Positions 17,840 to 27,057 of a stretch of 64,000 bases of DNA are shown piece after piece. The position numbers were made by a program, and so were the translations under genes. The stretch comes from Flavobacteriia bacterium. Lineage in GTDB: Bacteria; Bacteroidota; Bacteroidia; Flavobacteriales; Flavobacteriaceae. Every line of letters starts with the position of its first letter. Position 1 is the stretch's first letter. The notes below the pieces were generated by a model. The model was not told where the DNA came from. It did not search any database and worked only from the letters and a program-made list of their open reading frames with translations. The stretch is from the NCBI GenBank assembly GCA_004293045.1, contig RDXY01000012.1, positions 1 to 64,000 on the forward strand. Reading direction: 5' to 3'.

Positions 17840-19711
17840 ATGTTTCAAGAAAAATACGATGTAATTGTTGTGGGTGCCGGACACGCAGGTTGCGAGGCTG
17901 CTGCCGCTGCCGCTAATATGGGTTGTAGTACTTTATTGGTTACTATGAACTTGCAAAACATTGCCCAAATGTCTTGTAATCCAGCTATGGGAGGTATTGC
18001 AAAAGGTCAAATTGTTCGTGAAATTGATGCTTTAGGCGGTTATTCAGGGATTGTTTCTGACATAACAGCCATTCAGTTTAAAATGTTGAATCTCTCTAAG
18101 GGGCCCGCTATGTGGTCGCCTCGATGTCAATCAGACCGCATGCGTTTTGCCGAAGAATGGAGAATGATGTTAGAAGGCACTCCGAATTTAGATTTTTATC
18201 AAGAAATGGTTTCGGGTATTTTAACCGATGCCAATCAGATTGTAGGCATTAAGACGTCTTTGGGTTTAGAAATTAAAGCTAAAACGGTAGTACTTACCAA
18301 CGGAACCTTTTTAAATGGTTTAATTCATATCGGAGACAAACAATTTGGAGGAGGTCGTGCAGGTGAAAGCGCTTCTTTTGGCATCACTGAAGATTTATTG
18401 AAATTAGGTTTTGAATCTGGAAGAATGAAAACAGGAACACCGCCTCGTGTAGACGGTCGTTCTTTAGATTATTCTAAAATGGTTGAACAACCTGGAGATA
18501 TAAATCCTTCTAAATTTTCGTATTCTGACATTACCCAACCTTTAACAGATCAGCGTTCTTGTTACATGACTTATACTTCAGAAAAAGTCCACGATTTATT
18601 ACGCGAAGGTTTTGATAGAAGCCCTATGTTTAACGGACGAATTAAATCTATCGGACCAAGATATTGCCCTTCTATTGAAGACAAAATCAATCGTTTTGCC
18701 GATAAAGAACGTCATCAATTGTTTATTGAACCAGAAGGTTGGAAAACCTGCGAAGTTTATGTAAACGGTTTCTCCACCTCACTACCAGAAGATGTGCAAT
18801 TTAAAGCTTTACGTTCTGTTGAAGGGTTTGAAAACGTGAAGTTTTTCCGCCCAGGTTATGCTATTGAGTACGATTACTTCCCTCCTACACAATTAAAGCA
18901 CACGCTAGAAACAAAGTTAATTAACGGCTTGTTTTTTGCTGGTCAAATCAATGGTACCACTGGTTATGAAGAAGCCGCTTCACAAGGATTAATGGCAGGA
19001 ATCAACGCGGCATTACAAGTTCAAGAAAAAGAACCCTTAATTTTAAAAAGAGACGAAGCATATATTGGCGTTTTGATCGATGATTTAATTACAAAAGGCA
19101 CGGAAGAACCATACAGAATGTTTACTTCTCGAGCAGAATACAGAACGTTATTACGACAAGACAATGCCGACTTAAGATTAACTCCAAAAGGATATACTAT
19201 TGGTTTAGCAAAAGAAGCTCGTTTGAAGCGAATGGAATATAAATTAGATGCATCTGAAAGGTTCGTTACTTTCTTTAAAGAAACAAGTATTAAAGCAGAA
19301 GTTGCAAATCCTATTTTAGAAGCAAAAGGATCTAGTTTGATGACGCAAGGGGATAAAATGTTTAAAGTTTTTTCGCGTCCACAAATTGATTTAGTTGATA
19401 TTTTAAAGTTTACAGCTGTTACAGATTATATTTCAGAAAATAATTTAGATCAGGAAGTGATTGAACAAGCCGAAATTCAAGTGAAATATTCGGGTTATAT
19501 CGAAAAAGAGAAAAATCACGCAGATAAAGTGAATCGCCTAGAAGATGTTCGCATTCCAGACCACTATGATTTTGATAAAATTAAAGCAATTTCTATTGAA
19601 GCGCGTCAAAAACTAACAAAAATTAGACCGACTACCATAGCACAGGCCTCACGCATTAGTGGTGTATCACCAAGTGATATTTCGGTATTATTAATACATA
19701 TGGGAAGATAA
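17840..19711 (+). CDS. mnmG: tRNA uridine-5-carboxymethylaminomethyl modification enzyme, FAD subunit
   Basis: The protein has 623 residues. MnmG (GidA) works with MnmE to modify U34 of certain tRNAs. The FAD-binding motif VIVVGAGHAGCEAAAAAA (residues 7-24) opens the protein; GGIAKGQIVREIDALGG, GGRAGESAS and GTPPRVDGRSLDYSKM are diagnostic, and the C-terminal helical domain ends at KIRPTTIAQASRISGVSPSDISVL. An upstream GTG at 17816 is in frame but lies inside the parS-like site, so the ATG at 17840 is chosen. mnmG is classically near replication origins in many bacteria, which suits the flanking parS sites. Confidence 0.96.
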   Translation: MFQEKYDVIVVGAGHAGCEAAAAAANMGCSTLLVTMNLQNIAQMSCNPAMGGIAKGQIVREIDALGGYSGIVSDITAIQFKMLNLSKGPAMWSPRCQSDRMRFAEEWRMMLEGTPNLDFYQEMVSGILTDANQIVGIKTSLGLEIKAKTVVLTNGTFLNGLIHIGDKQFGGGRAGESASFGITEDLLKLGFESGRMKTGTPPRVDGRSLDYSKMVEQPGDINPSKFSYSDITQPLTDQRSCYMTYTSEKVHDLLREGFDRSPMFNGRIKSIGPRYCPSIEDKINRFADKERHQLFIEPEGWKTCEVYVNGFSTSLPEDVQFKALRSVEGFENVKFFRPGYAIEYDYFPPTQLKHTLETKLINGLFFAGQINGTTGYEEAASQGLMAGINAALQVQEKEPLILKRDEAYIGVLIDDLITKGTEEPYRMFTSRAEYRTLLRQDNADLRLTPKGYTIGLAKEARLKRMEYKLDASERFVTFFKETSIKAEVANPILEAKGSSLMTQGDKMFKVFSRPQIDLVDILKFTAVTDYISENNLDQEVIEQAEIQVKYSGYIEKEKNHADKVNRLEDVRIPDHYDFDKIKAISIEARQKLTKIRPTTIAQASRISGVSPSDISVLLIHMGR

Positions 19712-19767
19712 TCATACTTATGGTTTAATCGTTTCGTAAATCCAAAATCTAAAATCGTAACTTTTTA

Positions 19768-19783
19768 GGTTCCACGTGAAACA
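19768..19783. promoter_or_regulatory. parS-like ParB-binding site C
   Basis: GGTTCCACGTGAAACA matches the Bacillus parS consensus at 15 of 16 positions. It sits in the 102-base gap between mnmG and the methyltransferase gene. Confidence 0.82.
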
Positions 19784-19813
19784 ACCTTGTTAAAGTCAAT
19801 AAATAAAGAATAA

Positions 19814-20662
19814 ATGAAATTTTTAGAAGAAAACCAATTTATAATAGTTAAAGACCATTCCGTTTCAAAAGAAACCTTTTCCTTGTTATACAACAAAGAA
19901 TATGATATTTTAAAAACACACCCTACACCATCGTTAGATATTTTACCAAAATATTACGAAAGTGAAGATTATATTTCGCATACAGATGGTAAAAGAACGC
20001 CGTTTGAAAAAATATATCATGTAGTAAAACGTAATGCCATTAAAGGAAAGGTTGCTTTAATTTCGAAACAACAACAAAACAAAGGACAATTGTTAGACAT
20101 TGGTTGTGGTACAGGCGATTTTTTAGTAGAAGCCAAAAACCAAGGTTGGACTATTTTGGGTTTCGAACCTAATTCCGATGCAAAAGCATTAGCAAATCAA
20201 AAAGGAGTTTTGTGTACGGATGATATATTTTCCTTGCCAGAAAACACGTTTGATGTGGTAACTATGTGGCACGTTTTAGAGCACGTACCAAATTTAACAG
20301 ATTACATTGCTAATTTAAAACGAATTGTTAAACCAAATGGAACCATTATTATAGCGGTACCAAATTATAAATCATTCGATGCAAAATATTACAATCGTTT
20401 TTGGGCGGCATATGATGTGCCTCGACATTTATGGCATTTTTCAAAAACCAGTATAAAAAGATTGTTTTCCGATGTCGATATGGAATTGAAAAAAGTAAAA
20501 CCTATGTGGTTTGATAGTTTTTATGTTTCCTTATTATCTGAAAAATATAAAAAAGGAAAAATGAGTTTTGTAAAAGGATTTTTAGTTGGTTTATGTTCCA
20601 ATGTGTCAGGGTTGTTCAAAAGCGAATTTTCATCGCACATTTACATCATAAAAAACAAGTAA
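19814..20662 (+). CDS. class I SAM-dependent methyltransferase
   Basis: The protein has 282 residues. Residues 91-120 hold motif I (LLDIGCGTGDFLVEAKNQGW) and the acidic end of beta2 (FEPNSDA); FDVVTMWHVLEHVPNLTDYI and IVKPNGTIIIAVPNYKSFDA are the post-motif segments of the Methyltransf_11/23 type. The first 75 residues form an N-terminal extension. The substrate is unknown. It is co-directional with mnmG, with parS site C in between. A hairpin with a T-run overlaps its stop. Confidence 0.88.
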   Translation: MKFLEENQFIIVKDHSVSKETFSLLYNKEYDILKTHPTPSLDILPKYYESEDYISHTDGKRTPFEKIYHVVKRNAIKGKVALISKQQQNKGQLLDIGCGTGDFLVEAKNQGWTILGFEPNSDAKALANQKGVLCTDDIFSLPENTFDVVTMWHVLEHVPNLTDYIANLKRIVKPNGTIIIAVPNYKSFDAKYYNRFWAAYDVPRHLWHFSKTSIKRLFSDVDMELKKVKPMWFDSFYVSLLSEKYKKGKMSFVKGFLVGLCSNVSGLFKSEFSSHIYIIKNK

Positions 20663-20684
20663 AACGCAAATAAGCGCGTTTTTA
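20661..20684 (+). terminator. terminator of the methyltransferase gene
   Basis: AAAACGC (20661-20667) pairs with GCGTTTT (20676-20682), ending in a T run; it overlaps the stop codon. Confidence 0.5.
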
Positions 20685-20938
20685 AGAGGAATTAAACGCA
20701 TAAACACCTAATAAGTCTCGAGAAAAAAGATGTTTTATAAAACGCCGGTTAAAACAAGTTGTTTTTAATAGTAATTTCTTATTATAAATTAAACTACTCA
20801 TAAGATTTTCTTATAGTTCTGGTTTAATAATTTATTTTTGAAAAAAGAATTAAAAATTAAAAGAAACCTATTATTTTTACCAAAATTACAAAATCGGTTT
20901 TAGAAACCGATTCCTATTAATAATCATATTATAAAAAA

Positions 20939-21487
20939 ATGAAAAAATTAGTAAGCATGGTTGCATTAAGTGTAGCATTCATTTCTTGTCAAGAAACAAC
21001 AACTTCAAAAGCAGATTTTAAAACAGGTTATATTGATACTTCTGTTTTATTAGAAAAATACGAAAAATTTAAAGATGAAAACGAAAAATTTAAAGTTAAA
21101 TCTGAAGAATTAGGACGTCCATTAGAAGCTAAAGGCAGACAATTACAAGCAGAAAAAGATGCTTTTCAGCGTAATGCACAAGCCAACGGACAGGCTTGGG
21201 CACAACAAAAATATGGCGAATTACAACAAAGAGAGCAGCAAATTTTACAAGAAAGAGACCAAGTTTTAGCACAAATTCAAACAGAAGGTGGAAAATTACA
21301 AGACACTCTAATTAAACAAGTAAAAAAATATATCAGAGAATTCGGTAAAAAACAAAAATTCGATTATATTTTTACTACTTCAGAAGACGCTCCTTCTGTA
21401 ATTTATGCTAAAGATTCGTATAATTTAACGGATAAGCTACTAAAAGAGCTAAACGATCAATATAAAGCAACGAAAGAAAAAAAATAA
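20939..21487 (+). CDS. OmpH/Skp-family periplasmic chaperone-like lipoprotein
   Basis: The protein has 182 residues. It begins with a lipoprotein signal (MKKLVSMVALSVAFISC, lipobox AFISC at Cys17). Next come the GYIDTSVLLEKYEKFK start typical of OmpH, a long Gln/Glu-rich helical tentacle region (about 40-130) and the C-terminal YIFTTSEDAPSVIYAKDSYNLTDKLLKELN. Skp proteins hold unfolded outer-membrane proteins in the periplasm; a lipidated version is usual in Bacteroidota but its exact role is inferred. It stands alone and has a strong terminator. Confidence 0.88.
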   Translation: MKKLVSMVALSVAFISCQETTTSKADFKTGYIDTSVLLEKYEKFKDENEKFKVKSEELGRPLEAKGRQLQAEKDAFQRNAQANGQAWAQQKYGELQQREQQILQERDQVLAQIQTEGGKLQDTLIKQVKKYIREFGKKQKFDYIFTTSEDAPSVIYAKDSYNLTDKLLKELNDQYKATKEKK

Positions 21488-21493
21488 CAATTT

Positions 21494-21522
21494 AGCCTTG
21501 AGAAATCAAGGCTTTTTTATTT
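21494..21522 (+). terminator. terminator of the OmpH-like gene
   Basis: GCCTTGA and TCAAGGC form a perfect 7-bp stem with a GAAA loop, followed by six T residues. Confidence 0.85.
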
Positions 21523-21625
21523 TTTAGTGTTTTGAATTTGTTTCAGAATCTATTTTCTATTAAATTTGTTTATCATCGAACAATTCAATTCTTTGCCATT
21601 ACTCTTAACCTAAATTATACGCCAA

Positions 21626-23902
21626 ATGAACCATCTATCAAAAGCCGCTAGGTACACCTTACAATTTATCAACCAAACCAACAAATCTGTTTTTTTAACA
21701 GGTAAAGCAGGTACTGGAAAAACTACTCTTCTTAAAGAAATTATTGCCACTTCACATAAAAATACGGTAGTGGTTGCTCCAACTGGAATTGCCGCGCTTA
21801 ATGCTGGAGGCGTTACTATTCATTCCATGTTTCAATTGCCGTTCGCGGCATTTATTCCGGATTATAAAGTTATAAATTCCAATTCGTATCAATATAAATT
21901 TGAAACTAAAAGCACAATTAGCAAACATTTCAGGATGAATGGCACTAAAAAGCAAGTGCTGGTAAATTTAGAATTGCTAATTATTGATGAAGTTTCCATG
22001 CTTCGTCCAGACGTGTTGGATGCAATCGATTTTATGCTTCAAAAAGTACGTAGAATTGATGCACCTTTTGGCGGTGTTCAAGTGCTTTTTATAGGCGATT
22101 TATTACAATTACCGCCCGTAATTAAGCAAGAAGAATGGTACGAATTAAAGAACTATTATCAAGGCATGTTCTTTTTTCATTCGCAAGTCATACAACAAAA
22201 TCCACCCTTATATATTGAATTGGATAAAATTTATCGTCAAGATGACGAAGTATTCATTTCTATTTTAAACAACCTGAGAAATAATAAAATTACAACTGAG
22301 AATATTGCTGTTTTAAATCAATATGTAAATCCAAATTTTAATATAAAAAACCATAACGGCTGTATTATTGTTACCACGCACAACGCCAAAGCAGACGAAA
22401 TTAATAAAGAGGCTTTAACTGAATTAAAAGTAAAAACAGTTTCTTACTTTCCTGAAATTGTAGAAGATTTTCCCGAAAAAATGTATCCTATTGAACCAAA
22501 AATGGATTTAAAAGTGGGCGCTCAAGTCATGTTTATTAAAAACGACACCTCTTTTGAAAAAAATTATTTTAACGGGAAAATAGGTACAATTACTTCCTTA
22601 GCTGAAAAAGAAATTTTGGTATATTTTGAAGCAGAAAACAAAACCGTTGAAGTAGATCTTTATACTTGGGAAAACATAAAATATACAGTTAATCCTAACA
22701 CAAAAGAAATTGAGGAAACCGTTGTAGGAACATTTAGTCATTATCCATTAAAGTTAGCTTGGGCCATTACAGTGCATAAAAGTCAAGGATTAACATTTGA
22801 CAACGCTGCATTAGATGTTTCACGTGTTTTTGCGCCTGGACAAGCGTATGTAGCTTTATCCCGACTTCGTTCGTTAAAAGGCTTAATTTTACTTTCTCCG
22901 ATACAATTAAATGGCATTTCTTCCGATACAGAAGTATTAAATTATGCCAATAATAAAGCAGATGAAATCGTATTAGAAAAATCATTAGCAGCAGAAACGA
23001 AGCATTTTTTACGTTTAGAATTGTGTAAAAGTTTCGATTTCAGACAATTGGCACAAGAATGGCGCAATCATTTATTTTCGTATAATGACGAAGTAGCCAA
23101 TTCATCTAAATCAAAATACCGAATTTGGGCAAAACAAAACGAAAGTATAGTGGCGGCTTTATTGGATTCTTCTCAGAAATTTAGCAATCAAATCCAGAAA
23201 ATTTGTTACCAAGAAACTATCGATATTCCCTTTTTAGCGGAACGATGCGAAGCCGCTTATCAGTATTATTTTAAAACATTAGATTATCAGGTGACCGATT
23301 TGCTTTTGAAAATAGCCGAAGTGAGTAATTTGAAAAAAGTAAAAACGTTTCACGAGGAACTTTTAGAACTTGAAGAAATTCAAGTAAAAACGGTTTTACA
23401 ATTGAAAAAATCAATGCTATTGATTAAAAATTTAGTTAACGGAATAGATTTTAATAAAAACACCATGTCGTCTGATGAAATGAAGTATTATAAAATTAAT
23501 AAAATTGCTTCGTTATCGGAAAAATTCAAGGAAATTGATGGTTTTGTAGCCAAAGACCATTCGGAAACCTTTAGTAAGAAAACCAAAGCCAAAAAAGACA
23601 AATCCACCGAACCAAAAAAGACAACCATTGAAATCACTTTAGAGCTTTGGAAACAAAATTTGTCCGTGGAAGAAATTGCAGCCAAACGAAAATTAACCGT
23701 AAGTTCCATTTATTTACATTTTACCAAACTTATTCAAATGGAAGCGTTAACCATCTCAGACATCATGTCCGATGAAAAAATTGCGGCTCTAGAAGAAGTG
23801 TTTAAGGACTATAACGATGAAGGTTTAGGTGTTTTAAAAGAAAAACATGGCAATCAATTCTCTTGGGAAGAATTGCGTTTGTTTAAAGTGAGCTTGAAAT
23901 AA
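21626..23902 (+). CDS. PIF1/RecD-like DNA helicase with C-terminal helix-turn-helix
   Basis: The protein has 758 residues. Walker A is FLTGKAGTGKTTLLKEI (about 24-40) and Walker B LLIIDEVSMLRPDVLDAI (about 116-133). FIGDLLQLPPV and the C-terminal superfamily 1B motif KLAWAITVHKSQGLTFDNAALDVSRVFAPGQAYVALSRLRSL match PIF1/RecD2-type 5'-3' helicases. After a helical spacer, residues around 670-705 form the LWKQNLSVEEIAAKRKLTVSSIYLHFTKL helix-turn-helix found at the end of some RecQ and YpbB proteins. It probably acts in replication or repair; the precise role is unknown. It is flanked by terminators on both sides. Confidence 0.9.
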   Translation: MNHLSKAARYTLQFINQTNKSVFLTGKAGTGKTTLLKEIIATSHKNTVVVAPTGIAALNAGGVTIHSMFQLPFAAFIPDYKVINSNSYQYKFETKSTISKHFRMNGTKKQVLVNLELLIIDEVSMLRPDVLDAIDFMLQKVRRIDAPFGGVQVLFIGDLLQLPPVIKQEEWYELKNYYQGMFFFHSQVIQQNPPLYIELDKIYRQDDEVFISILNNLRNNKITTENIAVLNQYVNPNFNIKNHNGCIIVTTHNAKADEINKEALTELKVKTVSYFPEIVEDFPEKMYPIEPKMDLKVGAQVMFIKNDTSFEKNYFNGKIGTITSLAEKEILVYFEAENKTVEVDLYTWENIKYTVNPNTKEIEETVVGTFSHYPLKLAWAITVHKSQGLTFDNAALDVSRVFAPGQAYVALSRLRSLKGLILLSPIQLNGISSDTEVLNYANNKADEIVLEKSLAAETKHFLRLELCKSFDFRQLAQEWRNHLFSYNDEVANSSKSKYRIWAKQNESIVAALLDSSQKFSNQIQKICYQETIDIPFLAERCEAAYQYYFKTLDYQVTDLLLKIAEVSNLKKVKTFHEELLELEEIQVKTVLQLKKSMLLIKNLVNGIDFNKNTMSSDEMKYYKINKIASLSEKFKEIDGFVAKDHSETFSKKTKAKKDKSTEPKKTTIEITLELWKQNLSVEEIAAKRKLTVSSIYLHFTKLIQMEALTISDIMSDEKIAALEEVFKDYNDEGLGVLKEKHGNQFSWEELRLFKVSLK

Positions 23903-23905
23903 AAA

Positions 23906-23932
23906 AACTCAGATTATTCTGAGTTTTTTTTA
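23906..23932 (+). terminator. terminator of the helicase gene
   Basis: AACTCAGA and TCTGAGTT form a perfect 8-bp stem around TTAT, followed by a T run. Confidence 0.85.
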
Positions 23933-23966
23933 TAACGTAATTCCAAAATCGTAAATCGTAATTTTG

Positions 23967-24344
23967 TTACAGCCAATACACGCCCAACAAAGCTGGAATT
24001 AAATAAATGACAATTGTTCTAGAGCCGTCATAATCTTTTGCAACTCGTTGTCCAAAAAGCAATAACAAAAGCGTTACACACGAAACCATGCAAGCATAAT
24101 CGCCTAGAATAGTTCTGCCGCTCGTAATGTTTTCAGCAATTCCCATAATCGACAATACACCAGCTACAATTTCTAAAGCTAAAACGGTTAACAAAGCCGC
24201 GGGCACTTGGTTTTTTAAAAACGTTTGAGAAAAATGGCTTTTTAACCAACTTACATTTCCGTTCCAATCGGCAATTTTATCGTATCCTGATTGTAAAAAA
24301 GTAATCGCTAAAAATGCTAGTAATAGTAGTGCAAATTCATTCAT
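23967..24344 (-). CDS. DoxX-family membrane protein
   Basis: The protein has 125 residues and four predicted membrane segments. The N-terminal LAFLAITFLQSGYDKIADWNGNVSWLKSHF segment and the later LLLLLFGQRVAKDYDGS are DoxX-like. The family occurs as small inner-membrane proteins of mostly undefined redox-related function. It starts 29 bases after the holB stop on the same strand, so the two are probably co-transcribed. Confidence 0.8.
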   Translation of the reverse strand: MNEFALLLLAFLAITFLQSGYDKIADWNGNVSWLKSHFSQTFLKNQVPAALLTVLALEIVAGVLSIMGIAENITSGRTILGDYACMVSCVTLLLLLFGQRVAKDYDGSRTIVIYLIPALLGVYWL

Positions 24345-24373
24345 AGTATTTATTTTTTGGTTTGATTATGCGT

Positions 24374-25534
24374 TTAATTTATTTCTTTTTTATGCAACAA
24401 TCGTGTTAACTTTATCGATAAATCGGTTAAAATAATATTGCTGTTTCCGTTTCTTTCAATATGATAAATGGCGTCTTCCAATTCTTTAAAAATTTCCGAA
24501 ATATTATTTCCGTGAACAAATGGCGCAAATTTTTCTAGTTTAAAATTCTCAAAATTTGGTTCTAAATACACCAAATCAGTAGCCTGATAATTCAACAACA
24601 AAGCTTGACGAAAAAATTGTATACAAAATTGTAAAAAGTTTTTTTGCGTTTCTCTGCCTTCTTTGGAAATAGTACTGCTCCAAGAAATTAAGTCGGCAAT
24701 TACGCTTGCATTTCCTTTAGCTTTAAATGCGGCACGAACCCAGTTGATAAACCATTCTTCAAATACAGAATCATCACTATCTTGATGTAAGATATGTAAG
24801 GCTTTATTGTAATTTCCTTCACACTGATGGGCTATTTTTTTTGCCAAATTTGCCTCAATTTGATGACTGGAAATTAACTTATCGGTTATAATTTGTTCCG
24901 GTATAGCTAAAAAATCCACCACTTGACAACGAGAAATAATCGTTTGTAATAAATCGTCAATACTTTCAGAAATTAAAATAAAAACGGTTTTTTCTGGTGG
25001 TTCTTCCAATAATTTCAGTAATTTATTTGCTGCGTCTGTTCTCATTTTATCCGCCATCCAAATAATCATTACTTTGTAGCCACCTTCGTATGCTTTTAAA
25101 GATAAATTTTTATTAATTGCTGCCGATTCTTTAACACTTATAATTCCTTGTTTTTTTGGAATTTCTAATTTTTTATACCAGTCGAATAAACTACCATAGG
25201 GGTTTTCTTTAACAAAACCGCGCCACGGATCTAAAAAATTGGTGCTAACAACATTATCGCCTTTTACTTCGTCTGTAGCAGTAATTGGATACACAAAATG
25301 CATATCGGGATGCGAAAAATGCTCAAATTTTAAGTTGCAAGCGCCGTTTCCAGTATTGTTTTCTCCACCAGTATTATTACATAAAATGTACTGCGCATAA
25401 GCAATTGCCATTGGTAACGTTCCCGAACCCTCAGGACCAACAAACAATTGTGCATGCGGCACTCTTCCGGCGTTAGCGGTAGTAATTAAAAAGTTTTTTA
25501 TATGGTCCTGTCCAAGTATGTCTTTAAATAGCAT
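24374..25534 (-). CDS. holB: DNA polymerase III delta' subunit
   Basis: The protein has 386 residues. Delta' is part of the clamp loader. FKDILGQDHIKNFLITTANAGRVPHAQLFVGPEGSGTLPMAIAYAQYILC is the usual N-terminus; the P-loop reads GPEGSGT, with Thr where ATP-binding subunits have Lys, fitting a non-ATPase delta'. The MADKMRTDAANKLLKLLEEPPEKTVFILISESIDDLLQTIISRCQ stretch carries the SRC-like motif of clamp loaders. A TATATTTG element lies only 4 bases before the ATG. DoxX follows. Confidence 0.92.
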   Translation of the reverse strand: MLFKDILGQDHIKNFLITTANAGRVPHAQLFVGPEGSGTLPMAIAYAQYILCNNTGGENNTGNGACNLKFEHFSHPDMHFVYPITATDEVKGDNVVSTNFLDPWRGFVKENPYGSLFDWYKKLEIPKKQGIISVKESAAINKNLSLKAYEGGYKVMIIWMADKMRTDAANKLLKLLEEPPEKTVFILISESIDDLLQTIISRCQVVDFLAIPEQIITDKLISSHQIEANLAKKIAHQCEGNYNKALHILHQDSDDSVFEEWFINWVRAAFKAKGNASVIADLISWSSTISKEGRETQKNFLQFCIQFFRQALLLNYQATDLVYLEPNFENFKLEKFAPFVHGNNISEIFKELEDAIYHIERNGNSNIILTDLSIKLTRLLHKKEIN

Positions 25535-25538
25535 GTAG

Positions 25539-25546
25539 CAAATATA
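25539..25546 (-). promoter_or_regulatory. -7 element (TATATTTG) abutting the holB start
   Basis: The minus strand reads TATATTTG then four bases then ATG. Start of transcription is expected about at the A of that ATG, so the mRNA may be leaderless. Confidence 0.45.
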
Positions 25547-25559
25547 AGTGATTTTTATC

Positions 25560-25587
25560 TTGGTTTAAAATCAAAATTTTATATTTG
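25560..25587 (+). promoter_or_regulatory. promoter of pgk
   Basis: TTG at 25560-25562, a 17-base spacer and TATATTTG at 25580-25587. This gives a leader of about 45 bases before the pgk ATG at 25639. It is divergent from the holB element. Confidence 0.6.
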
Positions 25588-25638
25588 CACATATCTTAAA
25601 GACACAACATCAAACTAAAAACAACAAAACACTATCCT

Positions 25639-26826
25639 ATGAAAACTATTTTCGACATCAATTTTAAAAATAAAAAAGCCTTAATCCGTGTAGATTTTAA
25701 TGTGCCTTTAGATGAAAATTTTAAAGTTACCGATGCCAACCGAATTGAAGCCGCAAAACCTACTATTGATAAGATTTTAAACGATGGTGGAGCAGTAATT
25801 TTAATGTCGCACTTAGGAAGACCAAAAGGAAAAGAACAGAAATATTCTTTGAGCCATATTATTTATAAAATTGAAGAAGTATTAGGAAAAAAAGTAAAAT
25901 TTGCTTCAGATTGTAGAGGCGAAATTGCGAAAGAAGCCGCTGCAAATCTTCAAAACGGCGAAATATTAGTATTGGAAAATTTACGTTTTTATCCCGAAGA
26001 AGAGGCAGGAGATGTTGAATTTTCTAAAGAATTAGCAAGTTTGGGCGATGTATACGTAAACGACGCTTTCGGAACGGCACATAGAGCGCACGCTTCAACT
26101 ACAATTATTGCAAACGAATTTCCAAATGATAAATGTTTCGGCGCTTTATTAGCAAAAGAAATTGAAAGCATCAATAAAGTATTAAAAAACTCTGAAAAAC
26201 CAGTAACCGCAATACTTGGAGGAAGTAAAGTTTCCTCTAAAATCACCATTATTGAAAACATTTTAGACAAAGTGGATCATATGATTATTGGTGGTGGAAT
26301 GACGTTTACGTTTATCAAAGCGATGGGCGGTAACATTGGAGATTCTATTTGCGAAGACGACAAAATGGAATTGGCTTTAGACATTATGAAACAAGCTACG
26401 GCAAAAGGGGTGAAAATTCATTTACCTGTAGATGTTTTGGCTGCTGATGCCTTTTCTAATGAAGCGAATACTCAAGTGGTAAACGTAGCTGAAATTCCTG
26501 CTGGATGGCAAGGTTTAGACGCGGGTCCGAAAACATTAGAGCAATTTAAAGAAGTAGTTTTAAACTCAAAAACCATACTTTGGAACGGACCAATCGGTGT
26601 GTTTGAATTGCCAACGTTTGCAAACGGAACCATTTCCCTTGGCGATTTTATTGCCGAATCTACTAAAAACGGCTGTTTCTCTTTAGTGGGAGGTGGTGAT
26701 AGTGTAGCCGCAGTTAAACAATTTGGTTTAGAAGACAAAATGAGCTACGTTTCTACAGGTGGCGGCGCGATGTTGGAAATGTTAGAAGGAAAAACCTTAC
26801 CAGGAATTGCTGCTATTTTGAAGTAG
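25639..26826 (+). CDS. pgk: phosphoglycerate kinase
   Basis: The enzyme has 395 residues and converts 1,3-bisphosphoglycerate plus ADP to 3-phosphoglycerate plus ATP in glycolysis. [23 protein letters not shown] (18-40), [16 protein letters not shown] (55-70), [22 protein letters not shown], the nucleotide-binding GGSKVSSKI and C-terminal [33 protein letters not shown] are all conserved. It has its own promoter. Residues [11 protein letters not shown] fit the substrate-binding loop. Confidence 0.97.
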   Translation: MKTIFDINFKNKKALIRVDFNVPLDENFKVTDANRIEAAKPTIDKILNDGGAVILMSHLGRPKGKEQKYSLSHIIYKIEEVLGKKVKFASDCRGEIAKEAAANLQNGEILVLENLRFYPEEEAGDVEFSKELASLGDVYVNDAFGTAHRAHASTTIIANEFPNDKCFGALLAKEIESINKVLKNSEKPVTAILGGSKVSSKITIIENILDKVDHMIIGGGMTFTFIKAMGGNIGDSICEDDKMELALDIMKQATAKGVKIHLPVDVLAADAFSNEANTQVVNVAEIPAGWQGLDAGPKTLEQFKEVVLNSKTILWNGPIGVFELPTFANGTISLGDFIAESTKNGCFSLVGGGDSVAAVKQFGLEDKMSYVSTGGGAMLEMLEGKTLPGIAAILK

Positions 26827-26950
26827 AAAATCATAAAATCATTGATAACATTTAACGCTATTATTGATACTTATTTGTAATCCTAACCTTTCTAAATCAC
26901 CGATGAAATCCCTAAAAAAACGTTAAAACGTAAAATATAAACGTTAAAAG

Positions 26951-26982
26951 TTGGGTAGTTAGCAATAAATAAAATATATTTG
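26951..26982 (+). promoter_or_regulatory. promoter of the mltD-like gene
   Basis: TTG at 26951-26953, a 21-base spacer and TATATTTG at 26975-26982 fit the Bacteroidota consensus spacing well. The leader to the ATG at 27058 is about 70 bases. Confidence 0.65.
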
Positions 26983-27057
26983 CGTTTGTACAAGTAATTG
27001 TATATTAATGATTTAGATAAAATGCTCCGGAATTTATGGAGAAAAAACAAAAAAAGC

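Noticed and set aside
22816..22831. CACGTG-containing site (TGTTTCACGTG...) in the helicase gene
   Set aside because: Only one half matches parS; the other half is TTTTT. It lies in a conserved helicase motif, so coding explains it.
23347..23360. GTTTCACGAGGAAC in the helicase gene
   Set aside because: It resembles parS but the central CACGTG is broken (CACGAG), which is the most conserved part for ParB.
26918..26949. Repeated AAACGTTAAAA before the mltD-like gene
   Set aside because: Two short copies in A+T-rich DNA, with no clear palindrome or link to the promoter; too weak to call an operator.
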